Part shown: one piece after another, positions 33,352 through 42,206 of the stretch
Layout: each line of letters opens with the position of its first letter
How positions within the stretch are numbered: the first letter of the stretch is position 1
NCBI GenBank assembly: GCA_023393165.1
Contig: JAEWMJ010000056.1
Span: 1 to 64,000 of the forward strand
Origin: Bacillota bacterium
GTDB taxonomy: Bacteria; Bacillota; Clostridia; Christensenellales; Christensenellaceae
Reading direction: 5' to 3'
DNA: 64,000 nt
The notes under the pieces: generated by a model
Told to the model about the DNA's origin: nothing
What the model saw: only the letters and a program-made list of their open reading frames with translations
Databases searched by the model: none
Position numbers and translations under genes: made by a program

Positions 33352-34752
33352 TTATACTGTTTCCCATCTGGAACTGTTTTGGATGCCCGTCTTTTCAAGT
33401 ACGCGGGCAAGCGCCTGTTTTGCGGTATCCATTACTTTTCCCTCGTCCATGGTCAAAACTTTCCGGTCCCGCACCACAAATTTCCCGTCTATAATCACAT
33501 TATCCACATCCGTGCCTTTTGCGGAATATACCACTGTGGATACGGGGTTGACATTGGGCGCAAGCCTCGGGTTGTTGAGATCAATGGTTATGATATCCGC
33601 CTTTTTACCCGTTTCCAGCGACCCGATCAAATGGTCCTTTTTCATGGCGGCCGCGCCGTTGACGGTAGCCATTTCTATTGCGGTCTCAGCCGGAACGACC
33701 ATCGGATCAAGCAGCCTGCCTTTATGGATGATTGCAGCCAGCCGCATGGCGTCAAACATATCATAGGCGTTATCGCAGGTTCCCGCGTCCGTACCCAGGG
33801 CCACGTTCACGCCCGCGTCCAGCAGTTCCGGGACCAGGCAGAAGCCCGAGGCCAGTTTTGCGTTGGAAGCGGGGCAGTGCACCACGGTGGATTTATTCCG
33901 GCGCAGGGCTTCCATATCGCGTTCGGTCAGCCATATGCCGTGCGCAAGCAGAGTCCTGTCCGTGAGGATTCCGGCGGACTCGGCAAAGTCGCCTGGTTCC
34001 TGCCCATATTGCGTTTTCATCAGTTCGACATCCTGTTTCACTTCGCAGAAATGAATGGCTATGCCCATATCGTTCTCTTTGGCTGCCCCGGAGACTTTTT
34101 GAAGCATCTCTTTGGTTGTGGAACCTACCGGCCTTGGCCCCAGCCATATGTTGATCCGGCCGTCCCCAGCGTTTTCGCTCTTCTCTTTCCATTCAATTGC
34201 CTGCCGGATGCAAACGTCTCCGTCCTCCACTATGCCCTCGCACATGATATTGTCCCGGGAGGCATAAGTTGCGATATCCATGACCGCTTTTGCCAGTACG
34301 CCGCGCATTCCGCTCCGCACCACGGCTTCCGTAATGCCGTCAAGGCCATACCGCGCGTGCAGCAACGTTTCCGCAAACGTTGTCGTACCCGATTTAATCA
34401 TTTCCAGCAAGCACAGGTCCGCACTGGCCCTAGCCTCTTCTTCGTTATAGCTGCCCATCAGCCGCCAGACGCGGCAGGCAAGAAAATCTATCAGGCTTAC
34501 GTCATCAGCGCAGCCTTTGATCAGCGCCTGGGTCAGATGCACATGTGCATTGATAAGTCCAGGCATGACGATGTGATCCGACATATCATAAAAGTGATAG
34601 TCCGGGTATTTTTTACGGATATCACTTGTTTTACCTATTTCTTCAATCACGCTCTCCCGGAAGGCAATCGCGCCGTCCGTGACGATGCGCCTTTTCTGAT
34701 CTACCGTAATAATGGTCGCATTGCCGAGAATAGTTCCCATATAGCCATTCAC
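33352..34752 (-). CDS. Aminohydrolase, TRZ/ATZ or adenosine/SAH-deaminase type
   Basis: The protein has 466 residues. The metal site shows 'PGLINAHVHLTQ' (about 64-75), 'IAIHFCEVK', 'LAHGIWLTE' and 'ALGTDAGTCDNAYDMF'. The block 'VVHCPASNAKLASG' is the usual mark of the S-adenosylhomocysteine/methylthioadenosine deaminase and triazine-hydrolase group. It is therefore likely to remove an amino group or similar substituent from an N-heterocycle. It lies just upstream of the guanine-deaminase-like gene and downstream of the BMP-type importer operon, beyond a terminator. Confidence 0.8.
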   Translation of the reverse strand: MNGYMGTILGNATIITVDQKRRIVTDGAIAFRESVIEEIGKTSDIRKKYPDYHFYDMSDHIVMPGLINAHVHLTQALIKGCADDVSLIDFLACRVWRLMGSYNEEEARASADLCLLEMIKSGTTTFAETLLHARYGLDGITEAVVRSGMRGVLAKAVMDIATYASRDNIMCEGIVEDGDVCIRQAIEWKEKSENAGDGRINIWLGPRPVGSTTKEMLQKVSGAAKENDMGIAIHFCEVKQDVELMKTQYGQEPGDFAESAGILTDRTLLAHGIWLTERDMEALRRNKSTVVHCPASNAKLASGFCLVPELLDAGVNVALGTDAGTCDNAYDMFDAMRLAAIIHKGRLLDPMVVPAETAIEMATVNGAAAMKKDHLIGSLETGKKADIITIDLNNPRLAPNVNPVSTVVYSAKGTDVDNVIIDGKFVVRDRKVLTMDEGKVMDTAKQALARVLEKTGIQNSSRWETV

Positions 34753-34793
34753 TCTTTCTGTTTTCCTGACATACCGTTCTTAAGGTTATTGTG

Positions 34794-34823
34794 AAAGCTC
34801 CCGGCGGTAAAACCGGGAGCTTT
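34794..34823 (-). terminator. Hairpin after the importer operon
   Basis: AAAGCTCCCGG (34794-34804) pairs perfectly with CCGGGAGCTTT (34813-34823) around an 8-nt loop. The minus-strand side lacks a long T-run, so some read-through into the aminohydrolase genes is possible. Confidence 0.7.
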
Positions 34824-34858
34824 CAACAAATTAACATTTCTTATGGATTATAACCTTG

Positions 34859-36148
34859 TCAGCTTGCAGCGCCCGCTTTTGGCAGTGTGCCTTCCACGTT
34901 GTCCATAAGGAATCCAAGATCCTGCAGTTTGCTGTCCGAGAATTCTTCGCCGTCCTTCAACATCTGGTTTCCTTCGTTGTCCGAAAGCGGTCCCACGAAT
35001 ACTTTTACTTCGCCCGATTTGATCTTGGAGGTTAAATCTTCCACTTCTTTGATCACATCGGCTGAAACGATCTTGTCATTGATGGGAGCAATGCTTGCGC
35101 AGCCCTTGTCAATACCCCAGAAGTAATTCTTGCCGGTCTTGTCGCCCGTGGCATATCTTGTCACGATATCTGTATAGATAGGTTCCCAGTTCCACATAAA
35201 GGAAGTCAGGTTGGCGTTTGGCCCATACTGGCGCATATCGACATGGAAGCCGATGCTGTAAATACCTGCTTCTTGAGCAGCCTGCTGTACCGAGGGAGAA
35301 GATCCCTGCATGCCCAGCACTTTGACGCCTGTCGAAATGAGGCTGTTGGCAGCTTCTTTTTCTTTGGCCGGATCATACCAGCTGTTTACCCAAACCATTT
35401 TGACCTTTGCGCTCGGATTCGCGTATTTCGCGCCTGCCGCAAAGCTGTCGATTGCGCGTACCACGGAAGCTTCAGGATTGGAAGCCACATAGCCCAGCGT
35501 ATCTTCGGAAGACATCTTGGCCGAAAGATATCCTGTCAGGAATATCGATTCATAGTCTCGGATGGAATAGCTGGTCAGGTTCTGTGTAACAGGGCCGTTG
35601 AAGAAGTTGAAATTCACTTCCGGATGTTTCTCCGCTTCGCTTACAACCGCGTCATAGTTGCTGGAAGAAGTAACAAAGATCATGTTGCATCCGTCCGCTA
35701 TCATGCTTTCAATAACGTTCGCGCAATCAGGACCGGTTGCGGGTACACTTTCAACCCATACAAACTGGTCGTCTTTCAGCCCGAGTTTTTCCTTCATCGC
35801 CATGAAGCCTGCGTAGTGGGACTGCGTCCAACCGCCGTCTTCCTTGGTTTCGCTGGCCGCAACGCCGATTTTCACTTTGCTGAAGTCAACGGTTTTAAGG
35901 TCCACGCTAATGGGTTCCGTTACGGATTCGCCGCCCTGGCCGCCGATACCAAGTTCTGCCGATGCGGATTCCGCAGGCGCGCTTGTTTCAGCGGAAGCGC
36001 TGGATGCAGGCGTAGCGCTTGCTTCGCTGGAAGCGCTGGACGCAGCGGGTGCGCTTGAAGCGGCGGGCGTGCTCGAACAACCGGCAAACATAGCCGCTAC
36101 AAGCAGTACCGATACCACCACGAGTAACCATTTGCTCATTTTTTTCAT
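34859..36148 (-). CDS. BMP-family substrate-binding lipoprotein of an ABC importer
   Basis: The protein has 429 residues. The signal peptide ends in the lipobox 'FAGC' and is followed by a long Ala/Ser-rich linker (to about residue 65). The domain that follows matches the Bmp/Med/PnrA family: 'KIGVAASETKEDGGWTQSH', 'CNMIFVTSSSNYDAV', 'FLTGYLSAKMS'. Members bind purine nucleosides or related compounds and deliver them to RbsA-like importers. Here the ATPase and two permeases are coded directly upstream. The location inside a methyltransferase and aminohydrolase island points to a purine-type substrate. Confidence 0.9.
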   Translation of the reverse strand: MKKMSKWLLVVVSVLLVAAMFAGCSSTPAASSAPAASSASSEASATPASSASAETSAPAESASAELGIGGQGGESVTEPISVDLKTVDFSKVKIGVAASETKEDGGWTQSHYAGFMAMKEKLGLKDDQFVWVESVPATGPDCANVIESMIADGCNMIFVTSSSNYDAVVSEAEKHPEVNFNFFNGPVTQNLTSYSIRDYESIFLTGYLSAKMSSEDTLGYVASNPEASVVRAIDSFAAGAKYANPSAKVKMVWVNSWYDPAKEKEAANSLISTGVKVLGMQGSSPSVQQAAQEAGIYSIGFHVDMRQYGPNANLTSFMWNWEPIYTDIVTRYATGDKTGKNYFWGIDKGCASIAPINDKIVSADVIKEVEDLTSKIKSGEVKVFVGPLSDNEGNQMLKDGEEFSDSKLQDLGFLMDNVEGTLPKAGAAS

Positions 36149-36226
36149 CTCTCATTCGCTCCTTAAAATTTTAGTTTTATTATTTTTAAGTAAATAATAA
36201 TTCATTAAATGCCTTCCGTTCTTCCA

Positions 36227-37159
36227 TCACCGGTCTTCCCGGAAGTAGCTGACGCCCAGCGCCGCCGGGGCGGAATTTCTCTTTTTGAAATAATTCCGCG
36301 TTGTCAGGATCAGTACGATGACCGTACAGATGTAGGGAAGCATGCTGATAATATGCGATGGAACGCTGACGCCCACCGCCTGCATGCGCAACCCAAACAC
36401 ATCGATCGCTCCAAAAAGCACGGCACCTGCAAGGCCCTTCCAGGGATTCCAGGAGGCGAATATCACCAGCGCCAGCGCGATCCAACCTTTGCCTGCGGTC
36501 ATACCGTCCGTCCAGGCCGGCGTGTAGGCAAGCGTCAGATACGCGCCGCCAACTGCCGCAAAGATGCAGCCTACCATTACATAGACGTACCGCAGTAGGT
36601 TGACGTTGATTCCGACAGCGTCCAGAGCGCCCGGGTTCTCTCCCAGCGAACGCAGCTTAAGTCCGGGCCTGGTTTTGTATATGTAGAAAGCCGCAACCGG
36701 AACGATCAGGTAGGCTATATAAACCAGCAGGTCCTGGTTGAAAAGGACCTGTCCCACCACAGGTATCTGTGACAATCCGGGAATGGCGATCTTTTGGAAC
36801 ACAACCGACGCGGCTGTTCCGCTGACGGCTTTTCCAAGGAAGCCGCTTAAGCCCGTCCCGAAAAACACCATGGCAAGTCCCGCGACGATCTGGTTTGCCC
36901 GAAGCGTTACGGTGACAAAGGCATACAGCAATCCAAGCAGCGCGCCTGTCAGGATCGTAACCAGGATTGCAAGCGCCAGGCTGCTGGTTTGGGAAGCCGT
37001 GATAAATGCCATGACTGCGCCCATCAGCATGATGCCCTCCAGGCCAAGGTTCAGGACGCCCGCCCGCTCTGAAAAGATTTCCCCGATACAGGCGAACAGT
37101 ATAGGCGTAGCCGAAATAATGGCGGAAACAAATATCGCAATCCAAACCTCACTGGTCAT
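36227..37159 (-). CDS. ABC importer permease 2, nucleoside type
   Basis: The ATG at 37159 follows AGGAGAG by 8 bp; a longer frame upstream would run into the neighbouring permease. The protein has about 310 residues with 8-9 hydrophobic segments and the family block 'ERAGVLNLGLEGIMLMGA'. It belongs to the BPD-transport-2 (RbsC/YufQ-like) permeases. Its 11-bp overlap with the other permease implies a heterodimer. Confidence 0.88.
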   Translation of the reverse strand: MTSEVWIAIFVSAIISATPILFACIGEIFSERAGVLNLGLEGIMLMGAVMAFITASQTSSLALAILVTILTGALLGLLYAFVTVTLRANQIVAGLAMVFFGTGLSGFLGKAVSGTAASVVFQKIAIPGLSQIPVVGQVLFNQDLLVYIAYLIVPVAAFYIYKTRPGLKLRSLGENPGALDAVGINVNLLRYVYVMVGCIFAAVGGAYLTLAYTPAWTDGMTAGKGWIALALVIFASWNPWKGLAGAVLFGAIDVFGLRMQAVGVSVPSHIISMLPYICTVIVLILTTRNYFKKRNSAPAALGVSYFREDR

Positions 37160-38213
37160 ATAATTCACTCTCCTTTTTTCTCCACACAAACCGGTACCGG
37201 CTGAATATCTCTCCGCCCAGTACAAAGAGCAGGATCACGCCTTGTATCATAGTCACCACCTGTGAAGGAACGCTCAGCATTTGGATGCTGTATCCGCCGA
37301 CCGTAAGGCCGCCAAACAGGATGGATACGATTATAATCGTGCCGGGCCGCAGTTTCGCGAGGTAAGCAATGATGATGGCGGTAAATCCGACGCCATTTGC
37401 TATATTCGGTTCAAGCCTCCCGACCAGGCCGGATACCTGGGACATTCCGGCAATGCCCGCGATACCGCCGCTTAACAGCATCACTAAAAACATGTTTGAT
37501 TTGATATTCATGCCCGCATACCTGGCAGCCCGCGGATTTTCCCCGATCACCCTGATCTGGTAACCTTTGGAGGTATAATTGAAAAACATCCATATAAGAA
37601 CAGCTACGGCGATCGCTATAAATAACCCCGTATGGATCCTGGTATCGAAATAGGTTCCAAACTTTGCGCTGTCCGGAATCATTTTGGACACCGCCAGGTT
37701 GGTTCCGCTATTGTCCCTCCAGGGGCCAAACACCAGATAATCCACCGCTAAAATCGCTATATAGTTGAACATCAGCGTGACAATGGTTTCATTAACATTC
37801 CAGAGCGCTTTGGGCGTAATCGCAACCGCTCCCCATGCCGCGCCCGCGGCAAATCCCACAATCAGCATCACCGGGATTTTCAGGACATCCGGGATACCCG
37901 GGCAATAGATCGCCACGCCCGCCGCGGCCAGTGCGCCCATGGTAAACTGGCCCTCGCCGCCGATATTGCTTATATTCATCCGGAACGCAATCGCAACGCC
38001 CAGCGCGCAGATCATCATGGGAATGGCCTGCAGTATGCTCTCGGAAATCCCGTACAGGCTGCCAAAAGCGCCTTTGGCCATTTTAGCGTATACAGCCAGC
38101 GGGTCAAATCCAAGTGCGGCGATAAAAATTGCGCTGAACAGCAGTGACAGTCCCACCAGACCGATCGGGATCAGGATCCTTTTAGCATTGGACAATTGCT
38201 CCCGTTTTTCCAT
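37149..38213 (-). CDS. ABC importer permease 1, nucleoside type
   Basis: The protein has about 355 residues from the ATG at 38213, with about nine membrane segments and the family block 'FRMNISNIGGEGQFTMGALA'. It is a YufP/RbsC-like permease. A GTG at 38237, which overlaps the stop of the ATPase gene and has GAGGGGG upstream, is an alternative start that would add eight residues. It works with the ATPase at 38234 and the permease at 36227. Confidence 0.87.
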   Translation of the reverse strand: MEKREQLSNAKRILIPIGLVGLSLLFSAIFIAALGFDPLAVYAKMAKGAFGSLYGISESILQAIPMMICALGVAIAFRMNISNIGGEGQFTMGALAAAGVAIYCPGIPDVLKIPVMLIVGFAAGAAWGAVAITPKALWNVNETIVTLMFNYIAILAVDYLVFGPWRDNSGTNLAVSKMIPDSAKFGTYFDTRIHTGLFIAIAVAVLIWMFFNYTSKGYQIRVIGENPRAARYAGMNIKSNMFLVMLLSGGIAGIAGMSQVSGLVGRLEPNIANGVGFTAIIIAYLAKLRPGTIIIVSILFGGLTVGGYSIQMLSVPSQVVTMIQGVILLFVLGGEIFSRYRFVWRKKESELYDQ

Positions 38214-38233
38214 AACGAATTCTCTTTGGCTTC

Positions 38234-39781
38234 TCACGATGCGCTTGCCCCCTCTCCCATCGCGCCATATCCTTGGGGAGTATGGCAATTCATATCGATC
38301 GTTCCGATCATGTTGTTTCCTACTTTCTCCAGGGTGGCGTCCTTTGAATCGTAAACCGCGCGGATCTCGTGGTTATACAGGACGGCGATCGTGTCCGACA
38401 TTTCAAAAATCTGATCCAGATCCTCTGAAATCAGGATAATGGCGGCGCCCCGGTCCCTTTGTTCAAGAAGGATCTTATTGATACTCTCGGTAGCGCCTAC
38501 GTCCAGCCCGCGAACCGGATAGGTTGCGATGATTATCTCAGGCTGTCCGTTGATCTCCCGCGCAACCAGCAATTTTTGCTGGTTGCCGCCGGACATCAGG
38601 CTGACCGGGCACCCTATGCCCGCGTTCTTGATTTTATAATCCCGCTCCAGTTCGGCGGTAAACTTTTTAATCCGGTCTTTTTTCAGTATGCCGCGGCTGC
38701 TGAATCTCCCGGTTTTATAATCTTTTAATATAGCATTTTCCATCATATTCATGGATTGAACCAGTCCTGTGCCCAGCCTGTCTTCCGGAATAAAAGCGAT
38801 CGCGCCCCTGTTTCCTTTTTTTGCAGCGCCTTCATGGAACACAATTTTTCCCCCTTCCAGAGGCCGGAGCCCCGCAATGGCCTCGGACAGTTCCCGTTGG
38901 CCGTTTCCGGCAACGCCTGCAATCCCGAGTATCTCTTTGCGGTGCACCTTCAGGTTCACATGGTTTGCCGCACAGATGCCCTTGTCGTTTAAAACCGTCA
39001 CGTCACTTAGCTCCACCATGCATTCGCTGCGCTCGCAGCTGTAATCCATACGAACTTTTTGGAGCGACCGCCCGATTGTGAGCTCGGTAAGCTTTTTTTC
39101 GTCCGTATCTTTCCTAAGCAGGGTCTCAACCGTTGTTCCGTCTTTCATGACGGTGATACGGTCCGAGTAATTCATGACCTCAGCCATCTTGTGCGTAATA
39201 AAAACAATTGATTTTCCCGAATCCGCCATCATGCGCAAAATTTGAAACAAATCATGCGATTCCTTGGGCGTCAGGACAGCCGTCGGTTCGTCCAGTATCA
39301 AAACGTCTGCGCCGCGGAACAGGAGTTTAATGATTTCAACTCTTTGCTGCTCGCCTACCGAAAGCTGCCAGATCTTTGCGTCCGGATCCACGGAAAGGTT
39401 GTATTGCGCGGAGTATTTCTGGATCTCTTTTTCCATCTCGCTGGATTTTAAGTAAAATTTGCATTTTTCGCTTCCGAGAAAAATATTCTCCGCAACTGTC
39501 AGGGGTTCAATCAGTTTGAAATGCTGATGCACCATGCCGATGCCCAGATCCACTGCTTTTTTAGGGTTCTTTAAAAACACATGCTTGCCCTTGTAATAAA
39601 TGGATCCTTCATTCTGCCTGTAAATACCCGTCAGAATATTCATCAGGGTGCTTTTTCCCGCTCCGTTTTCTCCCAGAAGGGCATGGATTTCACCCGGGTA
39701 CAAATCCAGATTCACCTTGTCGTTTGCAACAACGCCGGGAAAACGTTTGGTGATATTTCTCATTTTTAAGATTGCTTCCAT
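38234..39781 (-). CDS. ABC importer ATPase with two nucleotide-binding domains, RbsA/YufO-like
   Basis: The ATG at 39781 has GGAG about 8 bp upstream. The protein has about 515 residues with two ABC domains. The first has 'GENGAGKST', 'LSVGEQQRVEI' and 'LILDEPTAVL'. The second is degenerate at its P-loop ('GVAGNGQRE') and has 'LMSGGNQQKLLVARE', the usual asymmetry of sugar and nucleoside importers. It energises the two permeases downstream and takes substrate from the BMP lipoprotein at 34859. It follows the MtmB-2 gene, linking uptake and demethylation in one operon. Confidence 0.92.
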   Translation of the reverse strand: MEAILKMRNITKRFPGVVANDKVNLDLYPGEIHALLGENGAGKSTLMNILTGIYRQNEGSIYYKGKHVFLKNPKKAVDLGIGMVHQHFKLIEPLTVAENIFLGSEKCKFYLKSSEMEKEIQKYSAQYNLSVDPDAKIWQLSVGEQQRVEIIKLLFRGADVLILDEPTAVLTPKESHDLFQILRMMADSGKSIVFITHKMAEVMNYSDRITVMKDGTTVETLLRKDTDEKKLTELTIGRSLQKVRMDYSCERSECMVELSDVTVLNDKGICAANHVNLKVHRKEILGIAGVAGNGQRELSEAIAGLRPLEGGKIVFHEGAAKKGNRGAIAFIPEDRLGTGLVQSMNMMENAILKDYKTGRFSSRGILKKDRIKKFTAELERDYKIKNAGIGCPVSLMSGGNQQKLLVAREINGQPEIIIATYPVRGLDVGATESINKILLEQRDRGAAIILISEDLDQIFEMSDTIAVLYNHEIRAVYDSKDATLEKVGNNMIGTIDMNCHTPQGYGAMGEGASAS

Positions 39782-39876
39782 TTTCACATCTCCGACAACT
39801 AAAAGACCTTCCACGACTTAAACCAAGTAAAAACAAAGGACCAGGCTTTTGTCTGCCCGGTCCCCATCGACCCGTT

Positions 39877-41310
39877 TTATTTGCTGCGTGCTTCCATTTT
39901 TTCCTGGTACCAGCTGCCGTATGCTTTATTGAGCGGCATTCCCAGATCCATCAGCTCTTTGCGCACCCTGCCGAATAATTCCGCATAATTTGCCTTGGGC
40001 GCCATCGCCTGGAGATCAAAGCATTCCTGAACAGGCAGCCCTTTGTCGGGCATGCCCAACTTCTCTTCATATTTGGGCAGTATCTTTTTGGCGATCTCGT
40101 TCGCTTCTTTTCTGGTCATTCCCGCCGTGGACTTGAACACTTCACCGCACCACCACGCTTCAGCAGGGGTGATATAATCGGTGTACCGCCCGCCGGCAGA
40201 CCTTGGCTGTGTGGTTTTTGCCGCTCCTGACACGCAATGGTTCATCAGACCTACGGCGGCTTCATACATGAACATCTCGGTGCATGGGCCCGCAGTTTCA
40301 TTGACGATCTTATTGCGCATAAACCCGGTGTTCCGGCTCACGGCCTGCGTGGCTACGCTGTTTGCCCATACGGCCTTTCTGCCGCAGTTTCCGAAAAGCT
40401 GTATATCATACACATATGAACTCGTATAGTCGCTCTGGAGAATAGTAGGTATCAAAAGATCGTTGGCAACGTTGGCAAGTGCCGCGCCTTCCGCGGGCCC
40501 GGCATACCCCCCTATGTAGGAAAAACCTCCAACCCTGAGTTTGTGCCCGTAGTTTAATCCCTGCATGATCCGGTGAAAGTTGGAAAAGGTTACTTTCAGT
40601 TCAACCGGGCACAGGGACATGGTTACGTTCCCCCGTCCTGCAACGGCAGGCGCTCCGCCAAGATGTCCGTATTCCGTAACTGCGCCCGCGACGCCCGTGC
40701 ATGCCATGCCGGGACGGCCGGCTCTCCAAAGCGCCTCTTTCTTCAATTCCGATTCGTAATTCCCCATCAAGGTTTCGTACGGCGTCCCGGACCGGATGGT
40801 GCGTCCAAATACGGTAGCCAGGGTGGGCCCGTGCAGCACGTCCACCAGTTTATTGTATTTTACAAGCCCCTGAACCAGAGGGAGATAGTTTTCTTCCGAG
40901 CAAACGATTCCAAGCGACGCCGCCAGCAGGGGCGGATAAGGGTCTTCCGGTTTCCGGGGCTTCATAATGACCTGATCCTGACCCTCGCCCAGTATGTTGC
41001 AGTCCTGATAATCGCGGATGCATTCAAGCAGTTCGTCTTCGGTTATTTTGATGATCCTCTCGGTATCCTCGCAGTACATGCCCAGTTCCAGCGCAAGTTC
41101 CCAGCCCGCCTTGAAAAACGTGTCCGCCAGGTCGTCGTCGCAGTTGATGGGATTTTCCATATCCAAAGTGTTTTGCAGGCCGTATTTCGCCAGGATCCCT
41201 TTTATGGTCTTGGGGATTATTTTGGTATCCCATTCTTTGACCGTGCAAATCGGGCCCGTATATGCTTTATCCAGATTATTGAGTAAACGTTGCACTTTAT
41301 AATTATACAT
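39877..41310 (-). CDS. MtmB-family methyltransferase homologue 2, without pyrrolysine
   Basis: The protein has 477 residues. It shares with MtmB and with homologue 1 'TVKEWDTKIIPK', 'DTFFKAGWELALELGMYC', 'WRAGRPGM', 'AGPCTEMFMYEAAVG' and 'PVQECFDLQAMAP'. At the pyrrolysine position of MtmB, by an eye alignment counted from the shared Gly-Met, it has Tyr214 followed by Gly ('VTEYGH'). No TAG interrupts the frame. It directly follows a corrinoid protein (18 bp), the usual MtmC-MtmB order. It probably demethylates an N-methyl substrate brought in by the importer coded downstream. Confidence 0.82.
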   Translation of the reverse strand: MYNYKVQRLLNNLDKAYTGPICTVKEWDTKIIPKTIKGILAKYGLQNTLDMENPINCDDDLADTFFKAGWELALELGMYCEDTERIIKITEDELLECIRDYQDCNILGEGQDQVIMKPRKPEDPYPPLLAASLGIVCSEENYLPLVQGLVKYNKLVDVLHGPTLATVFGRTIRSGTPYETLMGNYESELKKEALWRAGRPGMACTGVAGAVTEYGHLGGAPAVAGRGNVTMSLCPVELKVTFSNFHRIMQGLNYGHKLRVGGFSYIGGYAGPAEGAALANVANDLLIPTILQSDYTSSYVYDIQLFGNCGRKAVWANSVATQAVSRNTGFMRNKIVNETAGPCTEMFMYEAAVGLMNHCVSGAAKTTQPRSAGGRYTDYITPAEAWWCGEVFKSTAGMTRKEANEIAKKILPKYEEKLGMPDKGLPVQECFDLQAMAPKANYAELFGRVRKELMDLGMPLNKAYGSWYQEKMEARSK

Positions 41311-41328
41311 CTGATTTTCTCCTTACCG

Positions 41329-42021
41329 TCAGTTCGCTTCCGAATCCACTATGATAATCTCACTGCTTAAAAAGTTTGGATTCGCCATTAATTTTTTACA
41401 CATGTCAACGCAATCGAATGCATTTCTGGCCCAGCCGTTGGCCCCGATTTTGGTTGCAAATTCGGGTGTCACGGGCCCGCCGCCTACGATATAACGGAAT
41501 TTTTCCCCATATCCCGTATCCTGAATGTAACGCTTAATATCTTCCAGGTAAGGAAGAGACGTGGTTAAAAGCGTGGACACTCCGATGATATCCGCGTTTA
41601 CTTCCTTGGCTTTTTCCAGGAAGTCCTTTACCGGGACGTCTATGCCAAGATCGTGTACTTCAAAACCGTTTACCGCCAGAAGAGCCGCCACCACATTTTT
41701 GCCGATATCATGCACGTCGCCTTTTGCCTGGCCAAGTACAATGGTCCCAACCTTGGATTCCGCAATTTGATCGCTGTTCATTTCTGCAAAAATGATTTTC
41801 AAAACTTGCGACATTGCATCCCCGGCCAATACCAGTTCGGGCAGGAAAGCATCCCCCCGGTTGTATTGCTCGCTTACGATGTCCATGCCGCGCCCGGCCC
41901 CCTCGTTCAGGATGGTCATTGGAGTAACTCCTGCATCCAAGGCTTCCTTTACGGCTTTTACGGCATCTTCCTCTTCGCCTTCAGCCACCAGTTCACTAAT
42001 TCTTTTGAGTAATTCTTCCAT
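41329..42021 (-). CDS. Corrinoid protein (MtmC/MtbC-like) for MtmB homologue 2
   Basis: The protein has 230 residues: helical cap (about 1-85), then the B12 domain with 'KGDVHDIGKN', His104 being the expected ligand, and 'GGGPVTPEFATKIGANGWA'. GGGAG lies before the ATG. It opens the operon that goes on with the MtmB homologue and the importer. Its messenger begins at a strong promoter and must pass a terminator-like hairpin before this gene. Confidence 0.92.
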   Translation of the reverse strand: MEELLKRISELVAEGEEEDAVKAVKEALDAGVTPMTILNEGAGRGMDIVSEQYNRGDAFLPELVLAGDAMSQVLKIIFAEMNSDQIAESKVGTIVLGQAKGDVHDIGKNVVAALLAVNGFEVHDLGIDVPVKDFLEKAKEVNADIIGVSTLLTTSLPYLEDIKRYIQDTGYGEKFRYIVGGGPVTPEFATKIGANGWARNAFDCVDMCKKLMANPNFLSSEIIIVDSEAN

Positions 42022-42051
42022 ACCGGCACTCCCTAATCTTAAAATAATAAA

Positions 42052-42084
42052 AACGGAGCGAAAACACTTTAGTTTCGCTCCGTT
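42052..42084 (-). terminator. Terminator hairpin inside the leader of the MtmB-2 operon (possible attenuator)
   Basis: AACGGAGCGAAA (42052-42063) and TTTCGCTCCGTT (42073-42084) form a perfect 12-bp stem with a 9-nt loop. On the minus strand it is followed by TTTTTATTATTTT. It lies downstream of the promoter at 42124-42152 and upstream of the first gene (start 42021), so full-length transcripts need read-through. The xanthine-dehydrogenase gene upstream already has its own terminator at 42168-42188. Confidence 0.75.
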
Positions 42085-42123
42085 GCAATTTCGTTTATTT
42101 GTTCTTGCATTTTTTATAATCCA

Positions 42124-42152
42124 AGTATACTCACGTCTAAAAAAGATGTCAA
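42124..42152 (-). promoter_or_regulatory. Consensus promoter of the MtmB-2/importer operon
   Basis: On the minus strand TTGACA (42147-42152) and TATACT (42124-42129) are 17 bp apart, close to the housekeeping sigma consensus. The spacer holds an imperfect inverted repeat (ACGTCT and AGATGT, 5 bp apart) that could bind a regulator. Transcription should start near 42117, about 95 nt before the first gene. Confidence 0.75.
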
Positions 42153-42167
42153 TATTTATTTAAAAAA

Positions 42168-42188
42168 AAATTGTCCGTCGAACAATTT
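42168..42188 (-). terminator. Terminator of the molybdenum hydroxylase large-subunit gene
   Basis: On the minus strand AAATTGTTC pairs with GGACAATTT (one G-U pair), followed directly by a run of T. It lies 19 bp after the stop of the gene at 42207. Confidence 0.75.
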
Positions 42189-42206
42189 CTTTTTGATTTT
42201 CTTATA

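Noticed and set aside
33379..34794. Long plus-strand reading frame opposite the aminohydrolase
   Set aside because: It is a shadow of the minus-strand gene: no ribosome binding site, His/Phe-rich composition typical of antisense frames, and clear catalytic motifs on the other strand. The same holds for the long antisense frames at 27762-28979, 43269-44267, 32486-33766 and 13490-14377.
29101..41310. Pyrrolysine decoding of TAG in this organism
   Set aside because: Methylamine-type genes and several in-frame TAG codons (18348, 55962, 59339) raised the idea. The MtmB homologues have no TAG, TAG serves as an ordinary stop (for example at 31385 and 49154), one interrupted gene has TAA instead, and no pylT or pylSBCD genes are in the window.
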